Below are positions 1-7,317 of a DNA stretch of 14,701 nucleotides, piece after piece. Source of the stretch: Planctomycetia bacterium (GTDB lineage: Bacteria > Planctomycetota > Planctomycetia > Pirellulales > UBA1268); contig RFPF01000054.1 of assembly GCA_009926295.1 (NCBI GenBank), positions 1 to 14,701 on the forward strand. Direction: 5' to 3'. A program made the position numbers and the translations under genes. The number at the start of each line of letters is the position of its first letter. Positions within the stretch are counted from its first letter, which is position 1. A model generated the notes under the pieces. That model worked only from the letters and a program-made list of their open reading frames with translations. It had not been told where the DNA came from and searched no databases.

Positions 1-243
1 GGTCAGGCGGGCCTCTACTACTACTTCCACACCGCGGCCAAGTCGCTCGACGTGCTCGGCCAAGACACCTTCACCGACGCCGCCGGTACGGCACACGATT
101 GGCGCGACGAACTCTCCACGGTGCTGCTGGCCAAGCAGAAGCCCGACGGCTCATGGACCAACGAGAACCCGCGCTGGATGGAGGACAACCCGACGCTGGT
201 GACCAGCTACGCCCTCCTGGCCCTCGCCTATTGTCTGCCGTAG
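1..243 (+). CDS. Prenyltransferase/squalene-cyclase repeat protein, C-terminal end (5' partial)
   Basis: The reading frame is open from base 1 and ends at TAG 241-243, so only the last 80 residues are seen and the start lies outside the window. The segment QKPDGSW followed by TSYALLAL is the QW-type repeat of the alpha/alpha-barrel shared by squalene-hopene cyclases, protein prenyltransferase beta subunits and a large group of uncharacterised secreted planctomycete proteins. The Tyr-rich run near the beginning (LYYYFHTAAKSL) is typical of the penultimate repeat in that uncharacterised group. The catalytic region is not in view, so an enzymatic role cannot be judged; an uncharacterised repeat protein is at least as likely as a cyclase. 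It converges with hemA, with 3 bp between the two stop codons. Confidence 0.8.
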   Translation, partial: GQAGLYYYFHTAAKSLDVLGQDTFTDAAGTAHDWRDELSTVLLAKQKPDGSWTNENPRWMEDNPTLVTSYALLALAYCLP

Positions 244-246
244 CGG

Positions 247-1494
247 TCAATCCTTGAGATCGAAGAGCCGCTTGAGGGCGTCGAGGAGGCCGTGGGGTGG
301 GCCGGAGTGGCTTTCATTGCGGAGCGACGTGAGCGGTGAGTGGAGCATCTTGGCGGCGTAGCGCTCGAAGGCCTGGCGGATCTCGGCCTGGGCGGCGGCG
401 TCGAGCCCGGGGAGGCGGCGGAAGAGCCGCTCGAGTTCCGCGTCGCCCGTCTCCGTCCAGCCGGCCCGCAGTCGTGCGATCACCGGGGCCGTCGAGCGGT
501 GGTGCAGATCGACGATTCCCACGGCGGCAGGCAATTCGCGCTGGCGGCGTTTGCGGTTGGCGTCGCAGGCCGCGCCGAGGTCGTCGATCGTGTACAGCCA
601 TACGCCCGGCCTCCCCGCGATCGTGGCTTCGAAATCCCGCGGCACCGCCAGGTCGAGGACGACGAGCGGACGCCCGGCGCGTCCCGCCTCGGCGCGAGCG
701 AAGAGGCCGGCGGTCACGACCGGCTCGCCCGCACCCGTCGTGCTCACGACGAGGTCGGCGGCGGTGAGTTCGGCGGCGAGGTCGGCGAACCTTCCTGGCC
801 TGCCGCCCAGACGCGCGGCAAGGCGGTCGGCGCGATCCGCCGTGCGGTTGACGACGACGATGTCGGTCGCGCCGGCCTCCCGCAGGTAGCGGAGCGTCTC
901 GTGGGCCATCTTGCCGGCCCCGATGACGAGCACGCGTTTGTCGGCGAACGTCTCGAACACGCCGCGGGCGAAGTCGGACACCGCCACGCTGGGAATCGAG
1001 AGCCGCTCACGGCCGATGGCCGTCTCGCTGGCCACGCGCTTCGCCGTGCGCAGCGCCGCCTGGAACATCCCGCCGGTGAGCGGACCGGTCGTCTCGGTGC
1101 GCTGCGCGAGGGCCCAGGCCTGCTTCACCTGTGCCACGATCTGGGGCTCGCCGAGCACCATGCTGTCGAGCCCCGAGGCGACGCTGAACAGGTGCCGCAC
1201 GACGGCCTCGTCGCTCTCGCGGGCCAGCAGTGGGGCGAGTTCCGCCGCGTCGATGCCGCGGCATTCGGCCAGAAACGACACCAGCTGCTCTGCCGGCGGA
1301 GGTGTCGCGGCCTCCTCGCCGGCCGCGTAGAGCTCCACCCGGTTGCACGTCGAGAGGAGCACGGCCTCGCGTCCGGGAAACCGGTCGCGGAAGCGGCGCA
1401 GGGCCTCGGCTGCCTGCTCGGCGGAGAAGGCGAGCCGCTCGCGCACCTGCAGCGGGACGGTGCGGTGGGTGCCTCCCACGAAGGCGAGCGTCAT
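247..1494 (-). CDS. hemA: Glutamyl-tRNA reductase (HemA)
   Basis: This cytoplasmic enzyme reduces glutamyl-tRNA(Glu) with NADPH to glutamate-1-semialdehyde, the first committed step of the C5 heme pathway. The 415-residue product has the usual family length. The N-terminal catalytic domain contains STCNRVE with the nucleophilic Cys50, followed by LGEPQI at 114-119. The NADPH-binding Rossmann domain has GAGKMA at 192-197 and VVNRT at 214-218, then LDLAVPRD at 280-287. A C-terminal helical dimerisation domain follows (about 305-395). The ATG at 1494-1492 lies inside the stop codon of the upstream HemX/CcsA-like gene (ATGA overlap), indicating translational coupling, and gives the expected family N-terminus MTLAFVGGTHRT. 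The tail after about residue 390 is variable in the family. The identification is firm. Confidence 0.97.
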   Translation of the reverse strand: MTLAFVGGTHRTVPLQVRERLAFSAEQAAEALRRFRDRFPGREAVLLSTCNRVELYAAGEEAATPPPAEQLVSFLAECRGIDAAELAPLLARESDEAVVRHLFSVASGLDSMVLGEPQIVAQVKQAWALAQRTETTGPLTGGMFQAALRTAKRVASETAIGRERLSIPSVAVSDFARGVFETFADKRVLVIGAGKMAHETLRYLREAGATDIVVVNRTADRADRLAARLGGRPGRFADLAAELTAADLVVSTTGAGEPVVTAGLFARAEAGRAGRPLVVLDLAVPRDFEATIAGRPGVWLYTIDDLGAACDANRKRRQRELPAAVGIVDLHHRSTAPVIARLRAGWTETGDAELERLFRRLPGLDAAAQAEIRQAFERYAAKMLHSPLTSLRNESHSGPPHGLLDALKRLFDLKD

Positions 1495-2390
1495 GGGGCC
1501 GCCTCCTGCAGCTGGGTCGTCGAGGATGCGGAAGGCGTGGGTACCGGGGGCACGCCGTGCCGCGTCGGGCCGAGCACGCCCCAGAGGATCGAAGCGGTGA
1601 GCACGACGAAACTCACGAGCGAGAGCCACGCGGCCCGTCGCGCCCCGTCGGGCCGCGTGACGAGAGCCCGTCCGAGCCCGGCCGCGACCACGAGCCACGC
1701 CACGAGCGCACCCATCCGCAGCACGACCGGATCGTCCCACGGCACCGTCTCCAGGAGTCCGCGGCGGCGATTTACCGCATTGAGCACCAGCCCCGAAAAA
1801 AATCCCGCCGCCGCGGTCCACGCCGCGAAGTGGGCCGCCCGGGAGACCGTGGCGGCGAGCAGTTCGAGGCTCGGCAGCCTCAGACCCTGGGCCGGCGCCC
1901 GCTTGCCGGCGAGCCTCGCCGCCTGGATGAGCCACATCAGCCCGGCGACCGCGCCCCCGGCGACGGCGACGCTCGCGGCGAGGTTGAATGATCCGTGGAC
2001 CGCGCCCCACACCTGCGTCGCCGGCGACTGCGGAAACGGCGCCCGGCTGGAGAGCTCCGCCGCTCCGATGAGTCCGAGCACGACCGGCAGCAGGAACAGC
2101 CCCACCTGCGTCCGCGGGTTGGCCAGCATGAGCCACACGTATCCTCCGGCCAGCACCCACGCCGCGAGCAGGTACCAGTCGAATGCGCTCGAGAGTGGCA
2201 CGGCCGGCTCCGTGGCGGCGCGCCAGCCGAGGAACAGCGTGTGGGCGACGAAGCCCGCCGCGGCGAAGGCAAGCAGCGTCGCGCCACGCACGCCCGAACG
2301 AAACAGGGGCCGCGACGCCTCGCAGACGAGCGCCACGAGATAGCTCGCGGCGAAGCAGACGACGGAGATTCCGGAGATGAAGGCGGTCAT
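1491..2390 (-). CDS. HemX/CcsA-like cytochrome c assembly family membrane protein
   Basis: The 299-residue product is an inner-membrane protein with about eight hydrophobic helices (roughly 3-22, 37-56, 70-90, 95-113, 130-157, 183-205, 223-243, 253-273). The arrangement matches the cytochrome c assembly family (CcsA/CcmC/HemX). Seen residues include WGAVH at 128-132 before helix 5, a reduced tryptophan motif PWDDP at 217-221 where CcsA has a fuller Trp-rich WWD segment, and RH at 277-278 after the last helix. The reduced motif and the direct overlap with hemA favour a HemX-type role, affecting glutamyl-tRNA reductase or heme handling, over full cytochrome c heme ligation; that is inference. 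The ATG at 2390-2388 was chosen because it directly precedes helix 1, while longer in-frame starts add an unrelated 58-residue hydrophilic leader. A run of seven T in the coding strand (1796-1802) encodes part of GFFSG. Confidence 0.85.
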   Translation of the reverse strand: MTAFISGISVVCFAASYLVALVCEASRPLFRSGVRGATLLAFAAAGFVAHTLFLGWRAATEPAVPLSSAFDWYLLAAWVLAGGYVWLMLANPRTQVGLFLLPVVLGLIGAAELSSRAPFPQSPATQVWGAVHGSFNLAASVAVAGGAVAGLMWLIQAARLAGKRAPAQGLRLPSLELLAATVSRAAHFAAWTAAAGFFSGLVLNAVNRRRGLLETVPWDDPVVLRMGALVAWLVVAAGLGRALVTRPDGARRAAWLSLVSFVVLTASILWGVLGPTRHGVPPVPTPSASSTTQLQEAAP

Positions 2391-2426
2391 CTGAAGGCCG
2401 TCCGGGCACGCGATCTGAACGGCACC

Positions 2427-2432
2427 ATTGTA
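2427..2432 (-). promoter_or_regulatory. Candidate -10 box for the hemX-like/hemA operon
   Basis: On the minus strand TACAAT lies 36 bp upstream of the ATG at 2390 and would give a leader of about 30 nt. It matches the sigma-70 -10 consensus in five of six positions. No clear -35 TTGACA-like partner is seen 16-18 bp further upstream, so this is a weak call based on position and sequence. Confidence 0.4.
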
Positions 2433-2477
2433 GTTCGGTCCGCCGGGCTTGGAGGCGGGAGGGCGCGATTCCGCGGG

Positions 2478-2483
2478 TATACT
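2478..2483 (+). promoter_or_regulatory. Candidate -10 box for hemE
   Basis: TATACT, preceded by CCGCGGG, ends one base before the first possible ATG of hemE (2485) and seven bases before the second (2491). If it is a -10 element, transcription would start near 2490, so the mRNA would either be leaderless from 2491 or use an ATG further in (2563). No recognisable -35 hexamer is present at the usual distance. Similar G-rich plus TAnnnT arrangements occur upstream of other plus-strand genes in the window. Confidence 0.4.
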
Positions 2484-2484
2484 C

Positions 2485-3567
2485 ATGGCGATGCCCGACG
2501 CCCGTGCCAGCCTCGTGATCGACCCCGCCGCATCCCAGGCGGAGCGGAGGCGGCAGTCGCTCATGATGCGGGCCTGTCGGCGCGAGCCGGTGGAGCGAAC
2601 GCCGATCTGGCTGATGCGGCAGGCTGGCCGCTACCTTCCCGAATACCGGGCGGTGCGGGAGAAGGTGGGGTTTCTCGAGCTCTGCAAGAATTCCCGCCTC
2701 GCCGCGGAGGTGATGATCGCCACCGTCGAGCGGCTCGGGGTCGATGCGGCCATCATCTTCAGCGATCTGCTGCCGATCCTCGAACCGATGGGCATGGACC
2801 TGGAGTTCGCAGCCGGTGAGGGACCGATCATCCACAACCCGATCCGTTCCGCCGCCGATGTGCCGCGGCTCCGTGAACTCGAGGACGTCGATCCGCTCGG
2901 GTACGTGATGGACGTCGTCCGGGCCACGCGGGCGGGCCTCGACGACTCGATCCCCGTGATCGGGTTCGCAGGTGCCCCGTTCACGCTCGCGAGCTACTGT
3001 GTCGAGGGCGGGGGCAGCAAGGCGTGGCTGCACACGAAGTCGCTGATGTACCGGGACGAGTCCGCCTGGCACGATCTCATGGGGCGACTCGCGCGGGCGG
3101 TGGGCCGCTACCTCGTGGCCCAGTTCGCCGCAGGCGCACAGATCGTGCAGGTGTTCGACAGCTGGGTGGGCTGCCTCGGGCCGGACGACTACCGCCGCTA
3201 CGTCCTCCCGCACAGCCACGCCGCGATCGCCGCCGCAGCGGTCCACGGCCCGGTGATCCACTTCGCCACCGGCAACCCCGCGCTCCTGCCGCTGCTTTGC
3301 GAGGCCGGCGGCACGGTGATCGGCGTTGACTGGCGGATCGCGATCGACGACGCCCGGCGGGTGATCGGCCCCGACCACGCCGTCCAGGGCAACCTCGACC
3401 CGGCCGTGCTGCTCTCCGACCGCGACACGATCCGCCACCGCGCCCGCGACATCCTCGCCCGGGCCGGCGGACGCCCCGGCCACATCTTCAATCTCGGCCA
3501 CGGCGTGCTCCCCCAAACGCCGGTCGAGAACGTCCTCGAACTCATCGCCGCGGTGAAGCACGCGTAG
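2485..3567 (+). CDS. hemE: Uroporphyrinogen decarboxylase (HemE)
   Basis: This cytoplasmic enzyme decarboxylates the four acetate side chains of uroporphyrinogen III to give coproporphyrinogen III. Counting from 2485 (360 residues), the substrate-binding signature PIWLMRQAGRYLPEY is at 40-54 with Arg45 and Arg49. The catalytic Asp94 lies in FSDLLPILEPMG, followed by GFAGAPFTLASY from 160, FDSWVG at 224-229, QGNLDP from 301 and LGHGV at 337-341, so all active-site segments are intact. The start is uncertain: ATGs at 2485 and 2491 give an N-terminal extension of about 20 residues and lack a Shine-Dalgarno, whereas ATG 2563 (334 residues) has GGAGG at 2546-2550 and lies nearer the usual family start. 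The gene is divergent from the hemX-like/hemA operon, so heme genes flank a shared control region. Confidence 0.96.
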   Translation: MAMPDARASLVIDPAASQAERRRQSLMMRACRREPVERTPIWLMRQAGRYLPEYRAVREKVGFLELCKNSRLAAEVMIATVERLGVDAAIIFSDLLPILEPMGMDLEFAAGEGPIIHNPIRSAADVPRLRELEDVDPLGYVMDVVRATRAGLDDSIPVIGFAGAPFTLASYCVEGGGSKAWLHTKSLMYRDESAWHDLMGRLARAVGRYLVAQFAAGAQIVQVFDSWVGCLGPDDYRRYVLPHSHAAIAAAAVHGPVIHFATGNPALLPLLCEAGGTVIGVDWRIAIDDARRVIGPDHAVQGNLDPAVLLSDRDTIRHRARDILARAGGRPGHIFNLGHGVLPQTPVENVLELIAAVKHA

Positions 3568-3599
3568 CGTGCGGCGTGTTCTCCCTCGCCAACCGACGG

Positions 3600-3658
3600 C
3601 CCCGCGGGGTACGATAGCGTGTTGGGCGCCGCGTACGCCTTTCGGCGTCGAGCGCTCG
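3600..3658. repeat. Palindrome cluster upstream of the SNF2 gene
   Basis: The 125 bp between hemE and the SNF2 gene hold four perfect dyads: CCCCGCGGGG (3600-3609), GCGTACGC (3631-3638), ACGCC-TTTC-GGCGT (3635-3648) and CGAGCGCTCG (3649-3658). The first abuts a -10-like box at 3610. The third could fold as a tetraloop hairpin in the mRNA leader. None is followed by a T-run, so there is no clear hemE terminator. Short GC palindromes arise readily at this base composition. Confidence 0.4.
3610..3615 (+). promoter_or_regulatory. Candidate -10 box for the SNF2 gene
   Basis: TACGAT follows directly on the palindrome CCCCGCGGGG. Transcription would start near 3622, leaving a leader of about 70 nt before ATG 3693. 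The preceding GCGGGG resembles the GCGGG before the TATACT box of hemE. No good -35 hexamer is visible. Confidence 0.3.
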
Positions 3659-3692
3659 TGCGCAATCCACCACCCGAGGGTACCTGCGCGGC

Positions 3693-6600
3693 ATGACGAG
3701 CCTCGAGAAGCGGCTGTTTCATCTGTTCGACAAGCGCGACATAGCCGCCGCGCGGGCGGCGGCCGCAGTGCGGATCTCGTGCCCGCGGGCCGGCCAGGTG
3801 CGGGCGGCCGTGACCGACGACACCGGGACGACCCACGACGTGCTGCTCGAACTCGCCGTCGGCAGGCGCGGCGGGATGACGATCGAGAGCAAGAGCACGA
3901 GCCTCGCCGGGCGGGGTGGGCGGCCCTGCTCGGCCCTCGCGGCGACGATCCTCGAGGTCGACCGCCGCGGACTTTTCTCCAGCATCCACGATCACACGCC
4001 CGTCGCGCTCGAAATCATCGCGGACGAGGACGCAGAAGGTCTCGATGCCCACGAACCGGAGCCGTCGTGGCCCGCGGTGGAACCGGCGGGCCGTTCGCGC
4101 CGGGTGTCGGCGCCTTCCGCCGTGGCGGCGGTCTCCGCGGTCGGACGGCGTGCGGCGGCTCGTCTCCCGGCATGGGCCGTCGATCTCGAGGAGCGGCGCC
4201 GGCTCGTCGAGCCCGCGGTCCGGGCCGAGGCGATCGAACTCGTCGATGGCCGACGGTCGGGCGGGGCGCTGGTGTTTCTGCTCGACCTCAACGCCTCGGC
4301 CGAGGCCCGGACCGCGGTGCTCGTGCCGTGCAGGATGCAACTCGATGTGGCCGGGAACGCCGCGGGCCGGCCGCAGCCGGTCGTCATCGGGCCCGATGCA
4401 GACGTCGAGTTCCGCGCGTTGGAAGAGGCCGAGCGATCCCTCCTCGCCCAGCTCGTGGGCACGGCTGCGGTCGGGGAGTCGGGCGGTGTCGAGCCCATCG
4501 AGTTTCGCACGATCGCCCGGATCGCGGTCAGTCCGCAGGCCGTGACGGCCCATCTTGCGCTGGTGTGCGAGATGGGACGCCTGGTCGTGCAGCCGGAGCC
4601 GAGACGGGCTCCCGACAACGTGATTCCACTGACGTGGGACGGCGGCCGGCCGTGGGAGTTCGCGCTCGTGCTCGAGCCGGAGGACTCCGCGAGCTACAAG
4701 GCGGAAACGCTCGAAGACATGTCGGACGCGCCGCGGGCCGTGCGGCCGCCCGCCAAGGCCACGCTCCGGGGGATGCTCGTGCGCGGCAGTCAACGCAAGG
4801 ATCTCAAGGAGCCGCGGGCGATCCTCCGGGCGGGCCTCGTCGTCTTTTCCGATCGGCTCGCACGGCTCTCGATCGGCGGCGACGGATGGGGCGGCCCGGT
4901 GCGGTGGCTGGAGCAGTTCGAGCGTCGCGGGGCGATCGAGCTCGCGGGCAGCCAGGTCGACGGGCTCATCGAGCGGCTGGCTGGCCTGGCCGAGGTGCCG
5001 CGGATCGAGCTGCCGGCGTGGACCGGATGGCGGGTGGAGTCGGGTCCGCCGCGGCCGAAGCTGGTTCTCGACGACACACCATCGGTGGACGTGGACGAGG
5101 AGGATGTCGGCGAGGGTTCACGCCGCCCTGCCCGGCGCCGCGCCGTGCCGCGCGTGCAGTTGGCGGGCCGAATCTGGTTCGACTACGGCGTCCTCCAGGT
5201 CGCTGCCGACGATCAGGCCGGAGGTGCGGCAGATCCGGCCCGCCGAGTGTTCGTGCGGCGCGACCGTGCCGCGGAACGTGCGGCCATCGCGATGCTGCCC
5301 CGCCATGGCGTCGTGCCGCCGCGGCAGGGCGGCGCTGCCGCCCCGTCCACCCACCACGTGGAGATTCCACGAGCGAGGCTCGATGCCTCTGTCTCGCAGC
5401 TCGCGGCCGAGGGCTGGGCGGTCGAGGTCGCCGGACGGCGGTATCGGCCGGCCGGAAGCGTGTCGTGGAACGTCACCAGCGGCATCGACTGGTTCGAGCT
5501 CTCCGGGAGCGTCGATTTCGGCGGCCCGATCGCCGAGATGCCGGCACTGCTGGAGGCGCTCGCAAAGGGCGAGCGGACGGTGCCGTTGTCCGACGGATCC
5601 GTCGGGGTGCTGCCGGAGGGATTCGCGGAACGGCTGGAGCCGATGCTGGCGCTGGCCGACAGGCACGACGGTCGCCTCCGCTATGGCCGCATCCAGGTGG
5701 CGCTGCTCGACGCCCTCCTCGCCGGACAGCCCCGGTCGCGCGTCGACGAGGCTTTCGAAGCGATCCGCGAGGAACTCGCGCGCGGTGAGCGGCCGGAGGC
5801 GGAGCCGGAGCCGGACGGCTTCATCGGAACCCTGAGGCACTACCAGCGCGAGGGGCTCGGATGGCTGGCCTTCCTAGAGCGGACGGGGCTCGGCGGCTGC
5901 CTCGCCGACGACATGGGCCTTGGCAAGACGATCCAGGTGCTCGCCATGCTCGTGCGCCGGCAGACCCTTTCCCGTGCGGCTGGCGTGCCGCACCGTCCGA
6001 CGCTGATCGTGGTGCCCAAGAGCCTGGTCTTCAATTGGGTCGAGGAGGCGCGAAAGTTCGCGCCCAGCCTCCGGGTGGTGAATCACACCGGGAGTTCGCG
6101 GACCGAAGATTCCGCGACGCTGCTGGAATCCGACGTGATCCTGACGACGTACGGGACGCTGCGGCGCGACGTCCTCCGGCACCGCGAGACCGAATACGAT
6201 TACGTCGTGCTCGACGAGGCCCAGTCGATAAAAAATGCCGCCAGCCAGGCGGCCAAGGCCTGCCGGCTGCTCAAGGCCAGGCACCGTCTCGCGCTCACCG
6301 GCACGCCGGTCGAGAATCACATCGGCGAGCTGTGGAGCATCTTCGAGTTCCTCAATCCGGGGCAGCTCGGCAGCGCGACGCGGCTGCGCCAGTTCCTGGC
6401 CGGCGGCCGCGGCGTGGACGCCGCGGAGATCGTGGCCCGCGCCGTGCGACCGTTTCTCCTGAGGCGGACGAAGGCGCAGGTGCTCGCCGACCTCCCGGAG
6501 AAGACGGAGCAGACGATCTACTGCGAACTGGGAGTCGAGCAGCGGCGGGCCTACGACGAACTGCGCGAGCACTACCGCCAGGAGTTGACCGGGCGGATCG

Positions 6601-7217
6601 GCCGCGTGGGCGTCGGACGTTCGCGGATCGCGGTTCTCGAGGCCCTCCTGCGGCTGCGGCAGACCGCGTGCCATCCGGGGCTGGTCGACCCGGCGCGGAT
6701 CGACGAGCCGGCGGCGAAGCTCGACCTCCTCCTCGAGCAGCTCGACGAGGTGATCGCCGAGGGGCACAAGGTGCTGGTCTTCAGCCAGTTCACCAGCTTC
6801 CTCTCGATACTCCGTCGCCAGCTCGACGCCCGCGGCTCGAACTACGAATACCTCGACGGCAAGACGACCGATCGGCAGGCCCGAGTCGTCCGGTTCCAGG
6901 AGGACCCCGACTGCCGGTTGTTTCTCGTCAGCCTGAAGGCGGGCGGACAGGGCCTCAATCTCACCGCCGCAGACTACATCTACATCCTCGACCCGTGGTG
7001 GAATCCGGCCGTCGAGGCGCAGGCGGTCGACCGCGCCCACCGGATCGGCCAGACGCGGCGGGTGTTCGCCTATCGGCTCATCGCGAAGGACACCGTCGAG
7101 GAGAAGATCCTCGCGCTCCAGGACCGCAAGCGTGAGCTGGCGGATTCCATCGTGCGCGCGGACGACAGCATGCTTGCCACACTCACCGCCGACGACATCG
7201 AGCTGCTGCTGTCGTGA
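3693..7217 (+). CDS. SNF2-family DNA-dependent ATPase/helicase-like protein with long N-terminal region
   Basis: SNF2 ATPases translocate on double-stranded DNA and remodel protein-DNA complexes; bacterial members relate to HepA/RapA. The ATPase core fills the last 460 of 1174 residues: Q-like YQREGLGWL at 717, Walker A DDMGLGKT at 739-746, Walker B DEAQ at 841-844 followed by SIKN, TGTPVENH, then the second RecA lobe from about 1009 with VFSQFTSF, SLKAGGQGLNLT, DPWWNPAVE and QAVDRAHRIGQ at 1110-1120. All helicase motifs are intact. Residues 1-715 match no domain I recognise; no CxC...CxH SWIM zinc finger is seen there, although many bacterial SNF2 proteins have one. ATG 3693 is the first start codon after the in-frame stop at 3615-3617; GAGGG lies 12 bp upstream, a long spacing. 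The substrate is unknown; no neighbouring restriction or defence gene suggests one. Confidence 0.93.
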   Translation: MTSLEKRLFHLFDKRDIAAARAAAAVRISCPRAGQVRAAVTDDTGTTHDVLLELAVGRRGGMTIESKSTSLAGRGGRPCSALAATILEVDRRGLFSSIHDHTPVALEIIADEDAEGLDAHEPEPSWPAVEPAGRSRRVSAPSAVAAVSAVGRRAAARLPAWAVDLEERRRLVEPAVRAEAIELVDGRRSGGALVFLLDLNASAEARTAVLVPCRMQLDVAGNAAGRPQPVVIGPDADVEFRALEEAERSLLAQLVGTAAVGESGGVEPIEFRTIARIAVSPQAVTAHLALVCEMGRLVVQPEPRRAPDNVIPLTWDGGRPWEFALVLEPEDSASYKAETLEDMSDAPRAVRPPAKATLRGMLVRGSQRKDLKEPRAILRAGLVVFSDRLARLSIGGDGWGGPVRWLEQFERRGAIELAGSQVDGLIERLAGLAEVPRIELPAWTGWRVESGPPRPKLVLDDTPSVDVDEEDVGEGSRRPARRRAVPRVQLAGRIWFDYGVLQVAADDQAGGAADPARRVFVRRDRAAERAAIAMLPRHGVVPPRQGGAAAPSTHHVEIPRARLDASVSQLAAEGWAVEVAGRRYRPAGSVSWNVTSGIDWFELSGSVDFGGPIAEMPALLEALAKGERTVPLSDGSVGVLPEGFAERLEPMLALADRHDGRLRYGRIQVALLDALLAGQPRSRVDEAFEAIREELARGERPEAEPEPDGFIGTLRHYQREGLGWLAFLERTGLGGCLADDMGLGKTIQVLAMLVRRQTLSRAAGVPHRPTLIVVPKSLVFNWVEEARKFAPSLRVVNHTGSSRTEDSATLLESDVILTTYGTLRRDVLRHRETEYDYVVLDEAQSIKNAASQAAKACRLLKARHRLALTGTPVENHIGELWSIFEFLNPGQLGSATRLRQFLAGGRGVDAAEIVARAVRPFLLRRTKAQVLADLPEKTEQTIYCELGVEQRRAYDELREHYRQELTGRIGRVGVGRSRIAVLEALLRLRQTACHPGLVDPARIDEPAAKLDLLLEQLDEVIAEGHKVLVFSQFTSFLSILRRQLDARGSNYEYLDGKTTDRQARVVRFQEDPDCRLFLVSLKAGGQGLNLTAADYIYILDPWWNPAVEAQAVDRAHRIGQTRRVFAYRLIAKDTVEEKILALQDRKRELADSIVRADDSMLATLTADDIELLLS

Positions 7218-7259
7218 CTCATCGAAATCTAACGATTCCGGAGGCTCTGCCGGCCGAGT

Positions 7260-7265
7260 TAGACT
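7260..7265 (+). promoter_or_regulatory. Candidate -10 box for the phoB-phoR pair
   Basis: TAGACT lies in the 100 bp between the SNF2 stop and the regulator start. Transcription would begin near 7272, giving a 46-nt leader before ATG 7318, or a leaderless mRNA from the in-frame ATG at 7273. No strong -35 hexamer and no Pho-box-like direct repeat is seen upstream. Confidence 0.35.
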
Positions 7266-7317
7266 GTCGCAGATGCTTACCTCATCCCCGCCAGCCGCAT
7301 CGATCACGGGAATCGCC

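Noticed and set aside
340..2343. A plus-strand open frame of 667 codons opposite hemA and the HemX-like gene
   Set aside because: It lies fully antisense to two well-supported genes, has no recognisable domain and low-complexity composition; high G+C removes stop codons.
247..3561. A minus-strand open frame of 1104 codons spanning hemA and the regions upstream of it
   Set aside because: Only its last 415 codons (from 1494) are hemA. The rest is antisense to hemE and out of frame with the HemX-like gene, with Arg/Gly/Ala-rich composition typical of GC-rich shadow frames.
3569..5788. A 739-codon plus-strand frame overlapping the SNF2 N-terminal region
   Set aside because: Arg/Gly/Ala-rich shadow in another phase; the overlapping SNF2 frame continues into intact helicase motifs and is the real gene.
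5861..7135. A 424-codon frame within the SNF2 ATPase core as an independent gene
   Set aside because: No start context or domain; it is the -1 phase of conserved helicase sequence. It is only mentioned as the frame a -1 slip would enter.
7218..7259. Small stems ATCG/CGAT and CCGG/CCGG after the SNF2 gene as a terminator
   Set aside because: 4-bp stems without a T-tract are too weak to call.
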